64,000 nucleotides of DNA from Dryocosmus kuriphilus (lineage: Eukaryota > Arthropoda > Insecta > Hymenoptera > Cynipidae), in NCBI GenBank assembly GCA_038277395.1, contig CM076192.1, forward strand, positions 133,249,570-133,313,569, read 5' to 3'. Made by a program: the position numbers and the translations under genes. The first letter of the stretch is position 1. Every line of letters begins with the position of its first letter. This document shows positions 12,218 to 23,215 of this stretch, piece after piece. The notes below the pieces were generated by a model that was given only the letters and a program-made list of their open reading frames with translations, was not told the origin of the DNA and did not search any database.

Positions 12218-15200
12218 CTACACCTGCGGCACCCTCATCTCCTCCCTCTTCTTTGTTCGTAATGTCAGTTCTGCAAATCTTTCGATGCTGCTCCACTTCT
12301 CCTCACTTTCCAACATTAGAGCCACAAGACTATCCCTAGTCAGGTTTGCTCCTACTTCTTTTTGAGCTTCTTCCCTGGCATCCGCCCACCGAGAGCAGTA
12401 AAACAACATGTGGTCTGCATCATCCTCGATGTCCCCTGTGCAATATATGCAGTAAGGGCTGCTGTACTTCTTGCATCTGTACAGGTATGAACAAAACATA
12501 CCATGCCCCGACAGCATCTGTGTGAGGTAGAAACTCACTTCACCATGCCCCCTGTCAGTCCACATTTTCACATCCCTGATAAGGGATTTCGTCCACCTTC
12601 CTTTTGTTTCGGCATTCCAGCGTTTTTGCCACTCTGTGAGCACTCTATGCCTCTCCTCGCTTTTTATCTGTGCTAATGGTGTTACTGCTTCCTTCTTCCT
12701 CACATAGATCCTCTTGCGTTCTTGCGCCAATAGATCTATGGGGATGGTACCTGCAATGACCTGTACAGCTGCCCTGGAGACGGTCTTGTACGCTGATGTA
12801 ATGCGCAGGGCGCACTTCCTCTGCACTGAGGCCATTCTTGCACAGTATGCGTCGGTTCTAAGCGCGTCCGCCCATATCTCTGCCCCATACAGTAACACTG
12901 AGTGGACAGTGCTCATAAGGATTTTCCTTTTGCTGGCTTTAGGCCCGTTGACGTTGGGCATGAGTCTTGATAGAGCCGATGTCACTCTGGTCGCTTTCTC
13001 AGCAGCCTCCTTGATTTGTGGCCAATACGACAGTTTCCTGTCGATTGTCACTCCTAAATATTTTAGGGTTTCCTTTGCTGAGACCGCCTCTCCAGCCACA
13101 CTAATCTGCAGTCGCGGATCGAAGCGCTTCTGTCTTGACAGAACGACTATCTCAGTTTAGCTAGCAGCCAACTCCAGTCCACGTTTGTCCAGCCAGCTTT
13201 TTATTAAGCCAATCACGTGGCTAGCCCTCCACTGGGCTTGCTCATTGTCTGCAGCACTGATAACAACAGCGATATCGTCAGCAAGTCCGACTATTTTGGC
13301 CCACCCCGGCAGCTCAATGCGTAGTACTCCATCGTACATGACATTCCATAGATCTGGACCGAGTGCTGAGCCTTGGGCCACTCCCGCCGTGACTATCCTG
13401 CGTTTTTGTCCTTCCGTCGTTTCGTAGACAAGCTCTCTATTATTGAGGTAGTCATTCAGTACTCTCCGTAGATAGGCCGGCACTTGAAACCGGTACTCGA
13501 GTGCATCCAAGATGTCCTCCCACCTTGTTGTGTTAAAGGCATTTCGAACATCTAGGGTGATCAAGACGCTGGCATCCCGTGTTCAGTGATTCCCTCTCCA
13601 TGAGTTACGCGCCGTTCCCACCACTTCGAGTATGGCCCCGACTGTCGAGTATCCGACGCGAAAGCTATGTTGGCTCGTCGACAGCCCACCAGATTTGTCG
13701 ATGGCTACCCGAAGTCTCTCTCTGAGCAGCTTCTCGTATAGTTTGCCGAGGTTGTCGAGCATACAGAGCGGTCTAAAAGATGACGGGGTTATGGGCGGAC
13801 CCTTCCCCTTATCCAGCAAGACTAGCCTCTGCACCTTCCAGCTCCTGACAAAGACACCGGCTGCCAGGCATGCGTTGTAGATGTTCAGCAGCAAAAGTGG
13901 TCTCTCTTTCACAATGATTTTAAGAACCTCAGCGGGTATTCCATCAGGCCCCGGTGCTTTGCGATTTCCCAACGTGCCGGCAGCAGCACGAAGCTCGTCG
14001 ATGTTAAAGGCTGGGATATCCTCCTGCTTGACCGTGGCGCCTGGGGACACTCTTTCCTTACATTGCGGGAAAAGCGTATCTACAATGTTCTTCATTGCCA
14101 CTGGATCGCGTGGTGCTTCCGGTGCTTGTCCAGTGATCCTTTTGGTCACTATACTGTAGCCGAGCCCCCAGGCATCCCGATCAATTTCCTTACAAAGGGC
14201 GACCCAACATTTGGTCTTGCTAATTTTAATAGCCTTCTTTAGCTGTTTTCTAGCCACCAAATAGAGTTCCGAAGCTAACGCGGAACTCAGTTTCCCTCTT
14301 CTTCTCTGTGCTCTCCTACGTAGGTAGAGAGCCTTACGGCGGAGTTCCGCAATTTCATCGTTCCACCAATACGCTGGTCGTCTCTGGTGTTTTCGGACAC
14401 GTTTCGGCATCGCAATATTGCAAGCCCTGTTGATGTACTGCGTGGCTTTCTTAACCAGATCCTCTGCCTGTTTTTCGGAGCCTACCACAGATGCCCCGAT
14501 TTCTTTGACTGACCTGTCTGCTGCCCTTAGGAAGTTCACCAATGCTACTTCGTCCAGCTTTGCAACATTCCAGCTCCTCGTTGTAAACGTCGGTTGAACA
14601 GCTAGAGAGTTTTGCTTATTCAGCCTCGTATCAATCCTGAACTGGATATACTGGTGGTCACTACCAGTGAACTCTTCCAGGACTTTCCATTCCTGGACCA
14701 GTGGCACCAATGTCGAGGAGGCGAGTGTCACATCAATTATGGTACCCCTACAGCCAGTACGCCTGAATGTTGGGACACTTCCTGTGTTGAGTACGGCGAG
14801 ATCAAGTCTAGATGCCATTTCTATTACCGCCGTACCCCTGCTACAGGACCAGTCCATCCCCCATTCGAGTGCCTTAGCGTTGAAATCGCCAGCCACAATC
14901 ACTTGTCCCTCAATGTCGCGGATGCTGTCCTCAAGTTCATCCAGCTTCCTTCTAAATTCATATATGCCCTCGTTCGGAGACAGGTATATACTCACGTACG
15001 TGACGGTGCGGCTTCTAATCCAAACGAATCCATCTCCTTGGCCCATCTCTGAGACTGGGAGACCAACTGCGTTTCTCACCCAGATCGCCGCAGTGCCCAG
15101 TTTATCCGTATACCAGCAACGGTTGGGCGTGCTACAGTACTGTTCAGAAACGATGAGCAGGTCTGCATCATGCTCATACGCAATCTGCCTCAGCATATCT

Positions 15201-15247
15201 TGAGCCAAGATACTCCTCCCGAGATTCCCTTGGACTATGGTCACCAT
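12218..15247 (-). pseudogene. R1-clade retrotransposon ORF2 (endonuclease-reverse transcriptase), two premature stops
   Basis: A single frame of about 1009 codons runs from the ATG at 15247 to 12218, interrupted only by a TGA at 13583-13585 and a TAA near 13157-13159. The domains are in order. The N-terminal APE-like endonuclease (VIVAGDFNAK, FTGSDHQYI) nicks the target. The central reverse transcriptase has NRKAPGPDGIP, FRPLCMLDN, VAQGSALGPDLWN and a GLADDIAVV catalytic loop. The C-terminal part has a CIYCTGDIEDDADHMLFYC knuckle. The protein would nick DNA and copy the element RNA at the site. Few lesions suggest recent inactivation. Confidence 0.93.
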
Positions 15248-16557
15248 TACCGCTTCCTACTCCTCTGGATGGCCTCCCTAAGGATCTTGCACTGGTTCGT
15301 ACCCGGCACGTGGTTTAGATCCCCGTCTTCGTTCTTTTCAGCGCAAAGGTAACACCTTGGCTCACTAGTGCAGTCGGCTGCCTTGTGCTGCTTTTCTCCA
15401 CATCGCCAGCACATTCCTCTTCTATCGCTTGCCGAGCATCCTGCCGCTTGGTGGCCGTAGCCATGACAGCGAAAGCAACGAGGGATCACCTCCTTCATGC
15501 GGATTCGGCAGTTGACCCATCCAATTTTGATGTGTCCAACTTCCACCAGCTTCTTTGCCATGGTTTCTTCCAGTTCAACAAAGGCCATGATGTTACCCCA
15601 ACGGTTCACCCGGGACATGTTGATCTTCGGCTCCACATGCTCCTCTTCACCAAAAAAGCCTGCCAGTGCTTTTTCAACGTCCTCCCTTTCAGTCGTCGCG
15701 TCCATGTCACGAATGTCAATCTGTGCTTTCGGGACCAGCACGCGTACAACACCAATGTCCACCACAGCTGCCTGGAGTGCCTTGCTGAACTTTTCCTTGT
15801 CCTGGGACTTAGTCCCCATTTCTACAAGAACACCGCCGTTCCTACTTTCTCTAATTGCCGTGACCTGTACGCCGCTGTCCTCCGGATTCACATTGGTCTT
15901 AATGGCCTTTAGCACCTCTGCATACTTCTTGCCTTCCGAGGGTTTGATCAGGATAGCGGGAGGGCGAAGGCGCCTCCGCCTATTACCTGTCTTCTTGCTA
16001 TTCTTCTTCTGTTTTGGGTCTCCATCCACAGCTTTTGTTGTTGATTCCCTTTCCTTCCCTGTAGGGCGGTTATGGCCCTTGACCTCTATCCAATCGCCTT
16101 TATGGTCTTTTTGAGGTTTCTTCCTTGGGTGTTCCTGGTTGCCTTCAGTTGGGCTAGGCGTGCCTTCTGTGCGCTTCCTCTTCTCCGTGCTTCTTGGCGT
16201 CTGCAGGACGTCCAGGATGCTGGCCCTGCGTGTGATTTTTTCCGCCGCCATTGACTTCGTTTCGGTGTTCATGAAGTACTTGAACAGCTCCATGGCCCTC
16301 CTTACATTGTCCTTAATGCCCTTCTGCGTGTTGCCGACCTTTTCGCATAAAGAGTGGGCCGCAAAAACCGCGTCCTTGATTTGCTTGAACAGCTTAGCCT
16401 CCATTTTTATATAAGACACCTCGTTGTCTCTTTCGCATGATTGGTTCCCCCCAAAATCCGTGGAACCAGCGCCGGCCACCGGGGCTTTCACCCGATCGGA
16501 ACCAGCGGGGAGATTGAGACTCCCTTGGGGTAATTTGTTTGAATCATGCTCCGCCAT
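15247..16557 (-). CDS. R1-clade retrotransposon ORF1 (Gag-like RNA-binding protein)
   Basis: This is an intact 436-residue frame starting at the ATG at 16557. ORF1 proteins of this clade bind the element's RNA and form the particle that carries it to target DNA. The N-terminal half is charged and low in complexity (Lys/Arg/Glu/Pro-rich, roughly residues 110-210). The C-terminal third holds three zinc knuckles in a row: CFRCHGYGHQAAGC, CWRCGEKQHKAADC and a longer CYLCAEKN..H....C. The stop overlaps the ORF2 start as TAATG, which suggests that ORF2 is translated by termination-reinitiation, as known for related elements. No frame break is seen. Confidence 0.9.
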   Translation of the reverse strand: MAEHDSNKLPQGSLNLPAGSDRVKAPVAGAGSTDFGGNQSCERDNEVSYIKMEAKLFKQIKDAVFAAHSLCEKVGNTQKGIKDNVRRAMELFKYFMNTETKSMAAEKITRRASILDVLQTPRSTEKRKRTEGTPSPTEGNQEHPRKKPQKDHKGDWIEVKGHNRPTGKERESTTKAVDGDPKQKKNSKKTGNRRRRLRPPAILIKPSEGKKYAEVLKAIKTNVNPEDSGVQVTAIRESRNGGVLVEMGTKSQDKEKFSKALQAAVVDIGVVRVLVPKAQIDIRDMDATTEREDVEKALAGFFGEEEHVEPKINMSRVNRWGNIMAFVELEETMAKKLVEVGHIKIGWVNCRIRMKEVIPRCFRCHGYGHQAAGCSASDRRGMCWRCGEKQHKAADCTSEPRCYLCAEKNEDGDLNHVPGTNQCKILREAIQRSRKR

Positions 16558-16706
16558 GTTTGATTTATATTCGGGGTTTCCTCCCCTAGCTGATTTTTGT
16601 CCACCCCGGGTATTTTATTTCCCCGGTGCCGTCCATATCTGGAAAGCGTTCCCCTATCCGCAACCTGGGGAGGCGCCCGATGGGGGACCAGCAAACCCCA
16701 CACGGG

Positions 16707-16720
16707 AAACAAAACAAATT
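16707..16720. repeat. Target-site duplication, right copy
   Basis: AAACAAAACAAATT is identical to 11912-11925. Removing the insertion restores a continuous integrase C-terminal frame across the site. Confidence 0.93.
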
Positions 16721-17199
16721 AGAACCCACTTGGAAAGAACTATTTGAAATTATCGATTTTTTGGATAACAATAACCTAAGAATCAGAAATAAAGATAAAA
16801 TAATAAGGATTCACATTGACCAATGCATGCCCTACTTTACAGATAATGGGGCTAGTACCAGTTACACTCTTGATGCTGATAACGTTCACTGAGGTGAGTT
16901 AGTCGAAGGAGGACTTAAAAGGAAACGTCCACATAGAAGAGAAAGGGAAAATCCATCTATTCCACGAGACTTGGAAACTAATAATAGGGATAAACTTTGC
17001 GTCAAATAGCAAAAGGCTGGAAGCTATAGACACCACGATCCAGTTGGCAGAGTCGGCATGCGACAGGAAATGTAACCGCTATTACGAGGTACAGCTAGTT
17101 AGAGGAAGATTCAACAGACTTTCTTCTAAAAATGAAATACTAAATAGGCTCCTAGGTGGTCAAATAAGGTCCAAAAGGGGTCTAGCTCCAGCGCAGTTA
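16721..17199 (+). pseudogene. env: End of pol and N-terminal part of env, old Gypsy element
   Basis: From 16721 the frame continues the integrase C-terminal domain (LEPTWKELFEIIDF, the usual Pro-Thr-Trp motif). Near 16840-17199 a second coding trace shows a stretch beginning LFHETWKLIIGI, two close Cys residues and a basic RSKRGL site near 17170-17190. That site resembles the cleavage site just before the fusion peptide of errantivirus envelope proteins, which are related to baculovirus F proteins. The trace is broken by stops. Sequence after about 17195 no longer matches an envelope, so the rest of env and the 3' LTR are lost. The assignment as env rests on position and these short motifs. 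Confidence 0.65.
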
Positions 17200-18557
17200 A
17201 TTTTTTGCAAATTGAAAAAAACTGTTTTATTAAGCAGCAAACATAGATTTTAAATGTCCTTATCTTTTACTTTCCTTATTCTGAAATGCTTCAATAAAAA
17301 AATACGATTTATTGACCATTCTTAAACACACAATCAAATTTTGAACATCTCGGACTGATGCCCTTTTAACAACGTGCGACTTTCAGGAGGCATAGACACG
17401 ACTGTGAAATGAGTTAAAAGGCAGTCTTATTAAAACGATTAATATTAAATTCCGACATGAATATATTTTAAACATAAAGAAAACTTGAAATGGACATAGC
17501 CGCAGATAAAATGAAATAAGTATTGAAAGCTTCAGTTATCGTCCCTTTGCTTTACCAAATTTTGACTTGCATTTGCTTAAAATCTGCTTAATATGTTTAA
17601 GTATAAACTACATATTCGCGTTATATTTTAATAGTCTTTTATTATTTAACAATCATTTTAAAAATAAAATACATACGTGAGGATGCTCGACCTATTGACA
17701 TTATCTCAATCTAAAAAAACAGTTTTAAAAAGCAGAAAAAAGAGAATCGATATTAACTTGAGTGCATTTTACAACAGAAAGTAACAGATTTCTTAGAAAA
17801 AATTATCTTGAGTCAAAAATATTGGACTAATAACAGTTATTATTTTAATAATTATTAATAAAAATAGCTGACTGTGTTCATTGGAATATTCCTTACAATT
17901 ATTTAAATCAGATTTTAATGAAATTAAAAAAAAAGGTTTGTTAAATAAATGAACATCCTTAAATTTTGAACGTGAGTCTTGCAGGGGTTCGCATGATGGT
18001 GCGTTTTGTTAAAAATGCATCAGTCACATATAAAAAACGTTTTTAAAACTCTTAGGGAATGCTCTGATTTAAGTTTGATAAACGCGGAATGATAGCCCGA
18101 CTCCACAAACATTAAAAACCAGTATTCCGGATGGATATAATTATTGTTATAAAAGTTATCATAGGAAATTAAATATCGACAATTAATGTAAATTAATAGT
18201 TCTTTGATGAAATAAATTGCTAAGATAATAAATCATCCTTAATAAAATTTCACGACTGCCGATGTTTAGTTAAAACGTAAATCGATAATTTGCTTTAGTT
18301 TAATAAACTCACAGTTTGTCGAATTTGTCGTCAAAAACAAGGTGTTTATATCGCGTCAATTTCTACGTAAATTCATATGATCTTATAAAGAAAGCCGCCG
18401 AGATAACATGTAAGCTATTTATAAATGTACGACATCGCTAGCCTTGAGAGAAGAATCACGACGACAAAATAAGGTCAATTTTGAAATGTATTAGAAATAA
18501 AAATGATTGTGAATTTCTTAACTTTTACTCATCGTACTAACCGTAACCTGTTAATTA
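17200..18557. other. AT-rich non-coding stretch
   Basis: No reading frame, RNA gene or clear repeat is supported between the truncated Gypsy element and the palindrome. Confidence 0.5.
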
Positions 18558-19228
18558 CACAGGCCGACAAATATTGACAAAAGTTCAGAACCAGAAACCA
18601 GACATAGTGTAGCCGAAGTATTTTGGTGCGCTGAATCCGAATCCGAGCTCAGAATTACTCCATCACGTCAGGTTTACGAGATATCCTAACCTAAATGTGC
18701 GAAAAACACTGTTTTTCACTAAATTTGAGGTTACTTCACGTCTCAAATAAATTTTTTTTCCAAAAACCGATGACACAGTATTAAAGAAGCACTTGTACCC
18801 TTCAGAATTAATTTCTAAAATCTGAAAAATCTTTTTTTTTCGTTGAGATATCGCTGATTGAAGTTTAGCAAAATTTTCAAAGCAAAAGGTTGGGCTTCAT
18901 CTTATGGGCTTTTGGTTTGAAAATTTTTCTAAACTTCAATCATCGATATCTCAACGAAAAAAAAAGATTTTTCAGATTTTAGAAATGAGTTCTGAAGGGT
19001 ACAAGTTGTTCTTTAATACTGTGCCATCGATTTTTGGAAAAAAATTTATTCGAGACGTGAAGTAACCTCAAATTTAGCGAAAAAAAGTGTTTTTCGCACA
19101 TTTAGGTTAGAATATCTCGAAAACCTGATGTGATGGAGTAATTCTGAGCTCGGATTCGGATTCAGCGCACCAAAATCCTTCGGGTACACTATGTCTGGTT
19201 TCTGGTTCTGAAATTTGTCGGCCTGTGA
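18558..19228. repeat. 670-bp near-perfect palindrome (fold-back MITE)
   Basis: The ends are CACAGGCCGACAAAT and ATTTGTCGGCCTGTG. The two ~325-bp arms match with few mismatches. Examples are GGTGCGCTGAATCCGAATCC against its complement near 19155, and GAGATATCGCTGATTGAAG against CTTCAATCATCGATATCTC. They meet at a short centre near 18895-18905. No coding potential is seen. The structure fits a fold-back MITE; transcripts from either strand would form a long hairpin. Confidence 0.9.
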
Positions 19229-19705
19229 TTATCGTTAAATAAGTTTGTGCAGAACAGGTAGTTTAGTTTGCAAAATTTAGGTAATGAGGTCATCAGAATC
19301 AAAGAAGTCCGATTTATAAATTAAAACGAAGTATATCCTCTATGTGAGTTTACAGGATTATCAAACTTAAAAGATCTAATCAAAAACGGGGAAACTCCAT
19401 GCTGGGTTTTCCTGTACATGGATAAATCTATGTATTGGCGGCCGAATTTATATGTGCTCAGTAATACTAAGGCCTTGATTTACCTGAAGAAAATCTAAAG
19501 ATTTTCTTCACAAAAAGAGTAAGAATTTACGTGCACGAATGTATGCATACACCTGACACTTTCGCTAGACGACACACACGCCCACAACACGTATCATTCT
19601 TTATTTCACGCGCTGTCTCTCTCTCTTTCTCTCCTTCTCTGTCCTTTCCTTCGTTTTGATTTGCCACAACTCCCGATTCTATGCGTTCCTTTGATTTTAC
19701 ATGTA

Positions 19706-21031
19706 CGAGGTGTGATCAAAAACTAAGGTGACTTTTTATTTTTATCAAAAAATATTTATTTATTCATCAGCATTGATGCTGTTCCCTTCAAAGTAATCCC
19801 CCTCGGATATAATACATTTGTACCAGCGCTTTTTCCAATCTTGAAAGCATTTCTGATAAGCACTTTTTGGTATAGCCCTCAGCTCTTCCATCGATGCGGT
19901 CTTCTTCTTCTTAATCGTCGCAAAGCACCGTCCTTTCATGGGTCTTTTCAGTTTTGGAAACAGGAAAAAGTCGCAGGGAGCCAAATCTGGTGAATACGGT
20001 ATCTGAGGCATGATTATGTTATTGTTATTGGCCAAAAAATTACAAACAAGCAATGACATGTGAGTTGGCGCATTATCGTGGTGCAATAACCATGACCGGT
20101 TTTTCCACAATTCCGGACGTTTTTTTCGTATTACTTCACGCAAGCGGCGGATAACTTACTTAACTTACTTAACTGTACGGCCTTGTGGCAAGAACTCCTG
20201 ATACACTACACCATGATAATCGAAGAAAACGGTAAGCAAGACCTTGACATTTGATCGAACTTGGCGTGCTTTTTTTGGTCTTGGTGATCCAGAATGCTTT
20301 CACTGGGATGGTTGAGCCTTAGTTTCCACGTCATAACCATACAACCATGTTTCATCAACTGTTATGATCCTTTTGAGGAAGTCTGGTTCGCCGTTGACGT
20401 CATTCAACAGCTTCTGAGCGATGTTCACGCGAAGGTTCTTTTGGTCAAAATTTAGCAATCGGAACAAACTTTCGGAACAAACTTCGCTGACACACGTCTC
20501 ATGCCCAAAATATCCACTAGAATTGCTTGTCACGAGCCAAACTAGGTGCCGACATCTTCAGCAACTTCTCTAATGGTAATTCGACGATTAGCCAACACTA
20601 TTTTCTTCACTTCTTCAACGTTTTAATCAGTTGTCGACATGCTGGAACGTCCAGGGCGAGCTTCGTCTATAACATCTTCTCGGCCTTCCCGAAAGAGCTC
20701 GTACCACTTATAAACATTTTTTTTACTCAGAGTATACTCGCCGTATGCGACTGTCAACATTTCGAGTGTTTTGGAGCACTTCACTCCATTTCTTACACCA
20801 AATTGTATGCAAATTCTTTGATCCATTTTTTTCGACAGCAGAAAATCGCCGAGCACGAAAAACACTTCTAACCTTTTTGCCTCTCACAAACAAACAAGAC
20901 AGGCTATATACCTGAAACTATGCACATATGTTTGGTACGAGTGTACCAACATAAGAAAAAAAGAAAACGAATATCGACTGTACGCATCCCGCGAAATTCA
21001 AAAAGTCACCTCACTTTTTGATCACATCTCG
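19706..21031 (-). mobile_element. mariner element, full length but decayed
   Basis: The terminal inverted repeats are about 30 bp. The left end starts CGAGGTGTGATCAAAAACT and the right end closes TTTTTGATCACATCTCG. A TA duplication flanks each side (19704-19705 and 21032-21033). The length of 1326 bp is normal for mariner. The terminal repeats differ from those of the copy at 1787-2731, so it belongs to a different family. Confidence 0.93.
19760..20826 (-). pseudogene. mariner transposase, frameshifted
   Basis: The start at 20826 (MDQRICIQFGVRNG) opens the paired helix-turn-helix region, with YKWYELFREGREDV and the DEARPGRSS linker. The first catalytic Asp lies in ITVDETWLYGYDVETK near 20340. 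The second (HHDNAPTH) and third (YSPDLAPCDFF) are in the last segment. The three pieces are in different frames. A short tandem repeat of TTACTTAAC at about 20150-20170 marks one lesion between the first and second Asp blocks. It cannot produce an active enzyme. Confidence 0.92.
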
Positions 21032-21033
21032 TA

Positions 21034-22895
21034 CACTTTAAGTAAACTTCGTGGCCGGGTGGCTGTAAGACAAAGCTGGAGCAGAAAGATTAGACATACA
21101 CCAGTCGTTAGAAAGGCTTACATCTTGAGGAGCGGGAAGCTTTTGATTCTGGTAGCCAACGAGTTACGTTTATAACACTACGATTATTTGTAAAATAATT
21201 GTTTTGCATTTTATGAATTTGTACGTCATTCCTTCTATCAAGAATTTCAGTTTATAATATTAATCACAGTCTCATAATTAAATTATTATTGTTTAACTGA
21301 AATTATATTTGTATTTTTACTAATTAAACACTTATCCCAGCTCTATATTATTTAACCAGCGAAACCTTAAAATCGCCAAAATTGTGACTGATACCCTTTC
21401 AACAGTTCTCGATTCAGTTTCAAATTAAAAGGGTCGCTTGGAAGCACATATAATAGGCATCATTTTTTATTACAATTATTTTTATTTTTATTCAAAGAGC
21501 TCTTTGGAAAAAACTATATTCCTTATTATGTATATTAGAGGAATTTTCAACTGATGAAAATTCTCTTCAATGGAGAACAACTTCGAAGAAACTAACATAA
21601 TGGAATTAATTACCTATATATTGCTTAAATTAGTTTATAGAGTTTACTGATTTTATTATTATGTAGCCCTCAGAAGACTTATTTCACTCTTTTTTTTAGT
21701 TTTTCAAGGGGAAGCTGAAAAAAGCGCCTTGAAATAACAGTACTAGAAAGTCGTTAATTTCTTTCCTTACACTAGTTTCTATAGGAAATCATGACTTCCA
21801 ATCAAAAAGGACAAAGAAGAATTTCATATAGCAATTTATAAATTCTATTTCTGCAACATAAGAAAATACTGAAAAATCTATCATAAAATTTCTTCAAAAT
21901 CATGTAAAAGGATTAACTTTACTGTAAAAACAGTAAGAATTTTCAATCTTTAATAGTGTTTTCAGAATACGAAGTCCCTTTTTCTATACATTTTCTCTTG
22001 CTTATGATGAGGAAGTTATTTCTTATCTCTTTTAAAATATTGAAAAGCTTTTACTGTGAATTCAACCTTATATTTGTTTTTAAATAGCACAATTGACAAA
22101 TGTGCTTTATTATTTATTTTTAAAAATCAATATTAAATGAATCTAGATGATCCCAGAACTGCCAACCAAACAAGGGATTTCGTGATTTGCTATAATAATT
22201 ATTCAAAGTTTCTTTATGTAAAATTTTTACCATTTTTATGCGGATGATTGTATAAAGTTCGAAAAATTATACTTTTCATTATACAATAAATTTAGCTAAG
22301 AAGAGAAAAATGGTAAAGAGTCAATAATATGTCAACCCTTAAGGAAAATATTTAAAATAACTACACAAACAGTTTTAAAAGAACTCAATGGAAAATTAAT
22401 GTTTACTAATTTGAAATAAGAATTCTGTGGAAACAAATTGATAGTTTTAAAATTAAACCTGGAACATGTTAACATATTCAATTTTGCAAAATTCTATAGA
22501 TTATTTAAGAACTTTTATCTCTAGAATGTTTACTTTATCTAAAAATTTTGGAAGCACGAAAATTTGAATATCTTTGCAATATCTGTAAAGAGATTTTAAA
22601 TGACTTTATTAAAGTTATTTTGTTAAAAGGCAGGGACTATAAATCACTATTTTTACTCTATAGTCAACTAAAAATATTTATTAAGTATTGGCTTTCCCAT
22701 TATTATTATTATTATAGTTTAGCAGTTCGAAATCGGAAGTTCATTGCCTCAGCTACCCGAAACCACTACGCATCTCTATATCCTGTGCATCCTTCATCCA
22801 GTTTAATAATCATGTCCTAACTCTTTTAGATCGTCCGAAATGGGGTCAGCTTTGCACGTAGCAACTTTACAGGTGCCCAACTGAGCATATCGATG
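21034..22895. other. AT-rich non-coding stretch
   Basis: No gene or classified repeat is seen. The one 90-codon frame, at 22548-22820, has no recognisable domain. Confidence 0.5.
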
Positions 22896-23215
22896 GCCAG
22901 GCGGACAACTGTGCACGTGTCAACTGAGCACGTGCCATCCGTGCACGTGCACAGTTGTCCAAGTGACATATGTGCACGTGGACATTTGTCCAAGTGACAA
23001 CTGTGCACGTCTAAATTTCGACGTACGCAGTTGTCTCTTGGACAACTGTGCACGTGCACAGATGGTACTTGGACAACTGTGCACGTCGCAATTTCGACGT
23101 GCACAGTTGTCACTTGGACAACTGTACACGCTGAAATTTCGACGTGCACAGATGGGCTCCTGTGGACTTGGACGTGCACAGATGGACGTGCACAGTTGTC
23201 CGTCGTGTCGAGATG
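22896..23215. repeat. Palindromic GTGCACGTGCAC minisatellite
   Basis: About 320 bp consist of variants of one motif: GGACAACTGTGCACGT, an optional AATTTCGACGTGCACAG arm and TTGTC(C/A)ACTTGG links. The motifs occur in both orientations, so each unit is itself an inverted repeat. The core TGTGCACGTGCACA contains a CACGTG E-box. Open frames on all strands across it are only by-products of the repeat. Confidence 0.85.

Larger units (their letters stand above)
11926..16706 (-). mobile_element. R1-clade non-LTR retrotransposon, nearly full length
   Basis: This 4.8-kb minus-strand element has a poly(A) tail (poly-T at 11926-11942 on the plus strand), a 3' UTR to 12217, two overlapping ORFs and a short 5' UTR (16558-16706). 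Three CCHC motifs in ORF1, an APE-type endonuclease, an ADD-type reverse transcriptase and a C-terminal zinc knuckle in ORF2 place it in the R1 clade. It is inserted in the integrase end of the old Gypsy pol, so it is younger than that element. It is also more GC-rich than its surroundings. Confidence 0.92.

Noticed and set aside
11976..16747. Many plus-strand open frames of 80-205 codons
   Set aside because: They are complements of the retrotransposon ORF1 and ORF2 on the minus strand, whose domains are clear.
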